A stretch of 64,000 bases of DNA from Halogeometricum limi (GTDB lineage Archaea > Halobacteriota > Halobacteria > Halobacteriales > Haloferacaceae). Where the stretch lies: NCBI RefSeq assembly GCF_900115785.1, contig NZ_FOYS01000001.1:186001-250000 (forward strand), in the 5' to 3' direction. Below the pieces are notes generated by a model. That model saw only the letters and a program-made list of their open reading frames with translations. It ran no database searches and was not told the DNA's origin. Of this stretch, positions 60,335 through 64,000 are shown in pieces. The position numbers and the translations under genes were made by a program. Within the stretch, counting starts at the first letter, position 1, and the number at the start of each line of letters is the position of its first letter.

Positions 60335-60936
60335 GCGTTTCGCTCTGGTTCCGTCTCCGTTTCCGCCTCCGTCTCGACTCCTCCGAGGGCGTCCGGCCCG
60401 GATTCGAGGAGCGCTCGAATCCGCTCGCGGAACCGTTCGAGCGTGTCCGTGTTCTCGACGACCACGTCCGCTCTGTCTATCACCTCTCCCATGCCGAAGC
60501 CCAGTTCGCGTTCCTCTCGTGCGCGGAGTGCCTCCCGGTCGGCGTCGCTGTCGTCGCGGCCGCGGTCTGACAGTCGCTCCGCGCGCAGGTCGAACGGCGC
60601 TTCGACGCTCAGGAGGACGAACTCGTCGCCGAACGCCTCCTCGAACCGGTCTAACTCGTACGGCGAACGGAGGCCGTCGACGAGGACGACGTCGCTCGTC
60701 TCCAACTCGGCCTCGATGAGCGGGAGCGACCGCGCGGCGATGGCGTCCAGTCCCTCCTCTTCGCGAAGCGCTTTCGCGATTCGACCGTGATGCTCCGCGG
60801 GGTCTAGCCCCCGTTCGCGGCACTCGGCACGAATCACGTCGCCCATGGTCACGACCGGGACCCCCGCGTCGCGGGCGACCGACGCCGCCTCGCCCTTTCC
60901 GCTTCCGGGCAGCCCGACGGTTCCGATGACCTTCAT
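60331..60936 (-). CDS. P-loop NTPase of the UPF0200 family
   Basis: The 201-residue protein begins MKVIGTVGLPGSGKGEAASVA with a clear Walker A (GLPGSGKG) and shows VLVDGLRSPYELDRFEEAFGDEF, a dephospho-CoA-kinase-like lid region (FDLRAERLSDRGRDDSDADREA). UPF0200 proteins are likely nucleotide or cofactor kinases. An acidic Glu/Thr tail ends the protein. ATG at 60936 sets the P-loop at the N-terminus; the longer frame upstream is out of context. It overlaps the UPF0201 gene. Confidence 0.85.
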   Translation of the reverse strand: MKVIGTVGLPGSGKGEAASVARDAGVPVVTMGDVIRAECRERGLDPAEHHGRIAKALREEEGLDAIAARSLPLIEAELETSDVVLVDGLRSPYELDRFEEAFGDEFVLLSVEAPFDLRAERLSDRGRDDSDADREALRAREERELGFGMGEVIDRADVVVENTDTLERFRERIRALLESGPDALGGVETEAETETEPERNA

Positions 60937-61021
60937 CGTCGCTCGCTTCTCGTCTGTCGGACTTAGGGTTTCGCTTCCCACATCCACGACCCTTTTCCCC
61001 GCCGCTGCCCTCTCTTCGCCT

Positions 61022-61399
61022 ATGACCGACCGTTCCCTCCTCGTCCGTGCGCTCTGGTTCCTCGTCGTCGGCTGGTGGGCGACGCCCGTCGTCGTCAACG
61101 TCGCGTGGGCGCTGAACGCCACTATCGTCCTCCTCCCACTCGGCATCAAACTCATCAACCTCGTTCCGACGGTGCTGACGCTGAAGGAACCCCGGTCGCT
61201 CTCGCGCCCCGAGTCCGTCCGGGGGCAGCGCTCGCTCCTCGTCCGGGCCGTCTACTTCGTGTTCGTCGGCTGGTGGCTGAGTTTCGTCTGGGCCAACGCC
61301 GCGGCGATACTGGCGGTCACCATCGTCGGCCTTCCGGTCGCCTACTGGATGTTCAACCGCCTGCCGTTCGTCACGTCGCTGTACCGCTTCGACGGGTAA
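61022..61399 (+). CDS. YccF-domain membrane protein
   Basis: The 125-residue protein has four helices arranged as an internal repeat: SLLVRALWFLVVGWW...IVLLPLGIKLINL and SLLVRAVYFVFVGWW...IVGLPVAYWMFNRLP. Each repeat has the YccF pattern (I-x-x-P-x-x-x-x-x-F-x-x). Function unknown, likely a small membrane protein. ATG at 61022 fits. It is divergent from the UPF0200 gene, with 85 bp between the starts. Confidence 0.8.
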   Translation: MTDRSLLVRALWFLVVGWWATPVVVNVAWALNATIVLLPLGIKLINLVPTVLTLKEPRSLSRPESVRGQRSLLVRAVYFVFVGWWLSFVWANAAAILAVTIVGLPVAYWMFNRLPFVTSLYRFDG

Positions 61400-61456
61400 C
61401 CCCGACCAGACCGAACCCAAATCGCTTTTTAACGGTCGTCGTGTGAGTGAACACGA

Positions 61457-61530
61457 GGGCGCGTAGCTCAGTTGGACAGAGCGTCGGACTTCTAATCCGA
61501 TGGCCGCGGGTTCGAATCCCGTCGCGCTCG
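61457..61530 (+). tRNA. tRNA-Arg (anticodon UCU)
   Basis: The sequence folds as a full cloverleaf: acceptor GGGCGCG/CGCGCTC (one G-T pair), D-arm GCTC...GAGC, anticodon stem TCGGA/TCCGA with loop CTTCTAA (anticodon TCT), variable loop and T-arm GCGGG-TTCGAAT-CCCGT, discriminator G at 61530. CCA is not encoded, as usual in archaea. No intron. It decodes AGA. Its 3' end is repeated downstream in decayed form (61613-61635 and 61691-61703), marking it as an integration site. Confidence 0.95.
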
Positions 61531-61703
61531 TGGAGACCGCCGAGCGTCAGCGAGGCGTGTCGGAACGCCACGCGCGGGATTCGAATCAGGGAGCGAACGA
61601 AGTGAGCGACTGGGGTTCGAATCCCGTCGCGCTCGCTCGCCTTTCAGGCTCGCTCGCGCGACGACCCTCCACTCGCTTCGCTCGTGGAGGTCCCGTCGCG
61701 CTC
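61508..61703. repeat. Decayed tRNA 3'-end copies (attachment-site scars)
   Basis: The 23-bp 3' end of the tRNA (61508-61530) recurs identically at 61613-61635, and its last 13 bp (TCCCGTCGCGCTC) recur at 61691-61703. Direct repeats of a tRNA 3' end are the classic product of integration by tyrosine recombinases. Nothing in the 200-bp interval looks like an integrase, so these are likely scars left after element loss. Confidence 0.7.
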
Positions 61704-61783
61704 TTTTCAACACGGTTCGACGGTGGTGCACGCCGCGAAAACAGTTTCTGGAGAGATTCGAATCTCGTTCGCCTCAGAGACGA

Positions 61784-62251
61784 CTACGCCTTCTTCCCCG
61801 TCACCCACACCTCGTACTTCTCGAACACCTTCACCGCGGAGGCGTCGAACGAGACGGCGAAGTGCCACTCCTCGCCCGGCCCGAGTTGGTCGACGTTTTG
61901 GGCGGCAGTCGTCGAGTAGAACTTCCCGAGTTGTTGTTGTTCTTCCATCGGCGACATGTGGACGGTCACGATGCTGTACGCGCTGTTGCCGGTGTTCTCC
62001 ACCGTCCCCGAGACGCCGAGGACGCTCCCCCGCTCGAAGTAGTTCTGCTCGGTTATCTCCAAGGGAGTGTCGTTTCCTCTGACGCTGCCCTCGACGTCGC
62101 CGGACCCGTCGGTTTCGGTTCCCGTCGCGTCGCCGCTCTCCGTCTCGCTCGATTCGGCGTCTCCGCCGTCCGTTCCACCCGTGCACCCTGCCAGCGCGGC
62201 GACTCCGAGAGAGCCGACGCCAGCGAGGAACGCTCGACGATTTATCACCAT
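61784..62251 (-). CDS. FxLYD-type lipoprotein
   Basis: The 155-residue product starts MVINRRAFLAGVGSLGVAALAGC, a Tat-type signal with a lipobox (LAGC), followed by a Thr/Glu/Asp/Ser-rich linker and a beta-sandwich domain with the FxLYD pattern (GVSGTVENTGNSAYSIVTVHMSP; EEWHFAVSFD). It should be an extracellular, membrane-anchored protein of unknown role. ATG at 62251 is used; an in-frame start upstream at 62269 is possible. It lies just beyond the attachment-site scars. Confidence 0.8.
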   Translation of the reverse strand: MVINRRAFLAGVGSLGVAALAGCTGGTDGGDAESSETESGDATGTETDGSGDVEGSVRGNDTPLEITEQNYFERGSVLGVSGTVENTGNSAYSIVTVHMSPMEEQQQLGKFYSTTAAQNVDQLGPGEEWHFAVSFDASAVKVFEKYEVWVTGKKA

Positions 62252-62321
62252 ATTATTCGATAAAAACAACTGCCGTCAAGAATGTATTTATTGTGGCTGT
62301 CGGGACGAACGTTCGCCGGGC

Positions 62322-62435
62322 CTATCGGTGACGGAGTTCGAGCGTTCGGCCGCACTCGGGGCACTCGTCGTCGACGATGGTCACCTGCGCGTCGCAGTCC
62401 GGACAGAACTCGCGGTAGCAGGCGGGGTCACCCAT
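62322..62435 (-). CDS. 37-residue zinc-ribbon mini-protein
   Basis: MGDPACYREFCPDCDAQ...ECPECGRTLELRHR contains two CxxC knuckles spaced by 13 residues, a compact zinc ribbon. The start ATG at 62435 is embedded in a larger artefact frame. Very short zinc proteins of this type are found in haloarchaea; function unknown. Confidence 0.7.
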   Translation of the reverse strand: MGDPACYREFCPDCDAQVTIVDDECPECGRTLELRHR

Positions 62436-62485
62436 ACCCGTGCCTACTCGTACCACGGCCTTGGCTCTTGTCGCCGGTGGGCCGA

Positions 62486-62932
62486 CTACTCGTCTGCGAC
62501 GTCTTCGGTTTCGCGGTGCCAGTCCTGTCCGAACTGGTCGCCGTACAGGCGGGCGTACGCGTCTCGGAGGCGGACCAACTCCGCGTGCGTACCCGTTTCG
62601 ACGACGCCGCCGTCGGCGACGACGTAGATTCGGTCGGCGTCGTCCACCGCGGAGGGGCGGTCCGTGGCGACGACGAGTCGCCCCCGCCGCCGAGCGTCGG
62701 CGTACCGAATCCGCGCTTCTCGGGGCGTCTCGTCGTTCTCGACGGCGTCTATCACTCGGACGGTGCGGGCGGCACCGAGACTTCGGGCGAGGGTTCGAAG
62801 GGCGTCTCTGTCTGTTGGCGTGCCGACGACGGCGACGAACGACGCGTGGGAGGGCCACTCGACGTCGTCGAGTGTGTTCGGTCGCCTGTGTCGGTCCACG
62901 TCCGACCCGGGGTGGTCGGCGTGCGAACTCAT
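62486..62932 (-). CDS. ABC ATPase C-terminal fragment protein
   Basis: The 148-residue protein matches only the end of exporter-type ABC ATPases: LVVATDRPSAVDDADRIYVVADGGVVETGTHAELVRL...YARLYGDQF, the H-loop to C-terminus. No Walker A, signature (LSGGQ) or Walker B motif is present, and the H-loop His is Asp. The N-terminal half looks like a remnant Rossmann-like strand-helix-strand with no nucleotide loop. Its codon use matches the neighbours, so it is not obviously decayed. It may be a domain relic kept for regulation or a truncated gene. Start: ATG at 62932. Confidence 0.65.
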   Translation of the reverse strand: MSSHADHPGSDVDRHRRPNTLDDVEWPSHASFVAVVGTPTDRDALRTLARSLGAARTVRVIDAVENDETPREARIRYADARRRGRLVVATDRPSAVDDADRIYVVADGGVVETGTHAELVRLRDAYARLYGDQFGQDWHRETEDVADE

Positions 62933-63210
62933 GTCACTACGATACGACGTCCTGAGAGATAAGTAGTACCGTCGATACCGATTCTCGTCCGTGTTCGTCT
63001 CACGATACCCTCGAATAATCAGACGAACGAACACGTCCCGGGGGTTGAGGGTCAGAATACCCAGTTCGGTGTGCGAACGGTAACGGGGAGTTATCGAGCG
63101 ACGCGTCGCTCTCTGTGGTGGCGTCGAAAGAATGCGGTGTTCGGCGTGAGCCGACGGTTAGGGTGCGGTTCGGTGGGTCGAAAGGGGGGATGTGTGAGCC
63201 TAAACCGACT

Positions 63211-64000
63211 TCACATCGCTCCGCCCATACCGCCCATGCCGCCCATGCCACCCATGCCGCCGCCCGGGGGCATCTCGTCGCCGTCGTCGTCGTCGCCCGT
63301 CTGGCCACCGGAGAGGTCGCCCGCGGCGATGACGTCGTCGATGCGGAGGATCATGACCGCCGCTTCGGTAGCCGACTCGATAGCCTGCGTCTTCACGCGG
63401 AGGGGTTCGACGACGCCTTCGTTCTCCATGTCGATGACCTCGCCCGTGTAGGCGTCGAGGCCGGCCGCGAACTCGCCACCGTCGTGGCGGGCGCGCAGGT
63501 CGACGAGGGAGTCGATGGGGTCGAGTCCGGCGTTCTCCGCGAGCGTGCGCGGGATGACGTCGAGTGCCTCGGCGAACGCTTCGACGGCGAGCTGCTCGCG
63601 GCCGCCGACGGAGTCGGCGAACTCGCGAAGCTGCAGCGAGAGCTCAGTCTCGGGTGCGCCGCCGCCGGGAAGGACTTTCCCGTCGTTGAGCGTCGTCTTG
63701 ACGACGCCGAGGGAGTCCTCGATGGCGCGCTCCAGTTCGTCGACGACGTGGTCCGTGCCGCCGCGGAGGATGAGGGTGACGGACTTCGCGTCTTCGACGT
63801 CCTCGACGAAGATGCGCTCGTCGCCGCCGATGTCCTTCTGGCCGACGGAGCCGGCGAAGCCGAGGTCGGACTCCTCGATGTCGTCGAGCGAACCGACGAC
63901 GCGGCCGCCCGTCGCGCGGGCGAGACGCTTGAGGTCGGAGGACTTCGCGCGGCGTACGGCGAGGATGCCCTCCTTTGCGAGGTAGTGCTGGGCCATGTCG
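63211..64000 (-). CDS. ths: Thermosome subunit (3' part, cut by window end)
   Basis: This minus-strand gene enters from beyond the right edge; the sequence in the window covers the C-terminal part (about 262 residues of some 550). It shows group II chaperonin blocks: [61 protein letters not shown] and the ATP-binding DVIAAGD-type end, then an acidic [27 protein letters not shown] tail. The GGM repeat tail is typical of haloarchaeal and archaeal thermosomes. It folds proteins with prefoldin (47462). Its true start lies outside the window. Confidence 0.95.
   Translation of the reverse strand, partial: DMAQHYLAKEGILAVRRAKSSDLKRLARATGGRVVGSLDDIEESDLGFAGSVGQKDIGGDERIFVEDVEDAKSVTLILRGGTDHVVDELERAIEDSLGVVKTTLNDGKVLPGGGAPETELSLQLREFADSVGGREQLAVEAFAEALDVIPRTLAENAGLDPIDSLVDLRARHDGGEFAAGLDAYTGEVIDMENEGVVEPLRVKTQAIESATEAAVMILRIDDVIAAGDLSGGQTGDDDDGDEMPPGGGMGGMGGMGGMGGAM

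Noticed and set aside
61613-61635. Second tRNA copy downstream of tRNA-Arg
   Set aside because: Only the T-arm and acceptor 3' strand are repeated; D-arm and anticodon arm are missing.
63211-63290. Tandem repeat at the thermosome 3' end as a CRISPR-like array
   Set aside because: It encodes the well-known GGM repeat tail of thermosomes; no spacers exist.

Overview
The window is a 64-kb chromosomal stretch from a haloarchaeon. The evidence is a high-GC sequence whose real proteins are very acidic (Asp/Glu-rich), haloarchaeal-only small families, frequent GTG starts, TATA elements about 25-30 bp before start codons (leaderless promoters), Tat-type lipoprotein signals and archaeal information genes (RadA, NMD3, aIF6, L39e, L31e, LX, prefoldin, SRP54/FtsY, thermosome). 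The gene content fits the Haloferacaceae (Haloferax/Halogeometricum relatives); that placement is inference. It looks like core chromosome: there is no intact transposase, phage block or CRISPR array.

Layout. 0.5-9 kb: a lipoprotein, a DHH phosphoesterase, an MFS transporter, the overlapping tetrapyrrole genes hemC-SUMT-hemD (minus strand), a Tat-exported PQQ-repeat protein with a membrane partner, and membrane proteins. 9-17.4 kb: hemL, a CPBP membrane protein, two tandem amt-glnK operons with AT-rich control regions, and hemB. 17.5-24.5 kb: a DedA protein, a broken membrane gene, a PHP phosphoesterase, small haloarchaeal families (DUF5789, DUF5784, DUF5786 types), an NAD(P)-binding epimerase and zinc/cysteine-cluster proteins. 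24.6-33.3 kb: an Fe-S XPD/DinG-type helicase, a 29-residue membrane peptide gene, NMD3, a phosphoribosyltransferase, an 78-bp palindrome, an epimerase, htpX-pspAB and radA.

33.3-37.6 kb: a CDP-alcohol phosphatidyltransferase divergent from a tightly coupled four-gene operon (dehydrogenase, PTPS homologue lacking the usual catalytic Cys, GT4 glycosyltransferase, methyltransferase). This is my best candidate for an uncharacterised biosynthetic pathway. 37.6-42.5 kb: sufU and sufS separated by an MscS-like channel and a methyl-accepting transducer. 42.7-46 kb: a DUF5789 paralogue, DUF424-TPR pair, RNA 2',3'-cyclic phosphodiesterase and EamA transporter. 46-52.6 kb: the translation/secretion set rpl39e-rpl31e-aif6-rplX-pfdA-ftsY and ffh, with a LysE exporter and a hydroxyacid dehydrogenase between.

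52.7-57.2 kb: a moxR gene facing a four-gene DUF4129-DUF7269-like-DUF58-membrane operon joined by 4-bp overlaps. 57.4-61.4 kb: two half-size MgtE proteins, a nucleoside-recognition-domain transporter, the UPF0200/UPF0201 pair and a YccF protein. 61.4-64 kb: tRNA-Arg(UCU) followed by decayed copies of its own 3' end (old attachment sites), a lipoprotein, a zinc-ribbon mini-protein, an ABC-ATPase C-terminal fragment protein and the 3' two-fifths or so of a thermosome gene cut by the window end.

Functional themes: five tetrapyrrole genes (hemL, hemB, hemC, hemD, SUMT) lie within 14 kb; nitrogen sensing is duplicated, with a 143-bp block of the two glnK genes identical to the base; and Fe-S assembly genes bracket a sensory gene pair.
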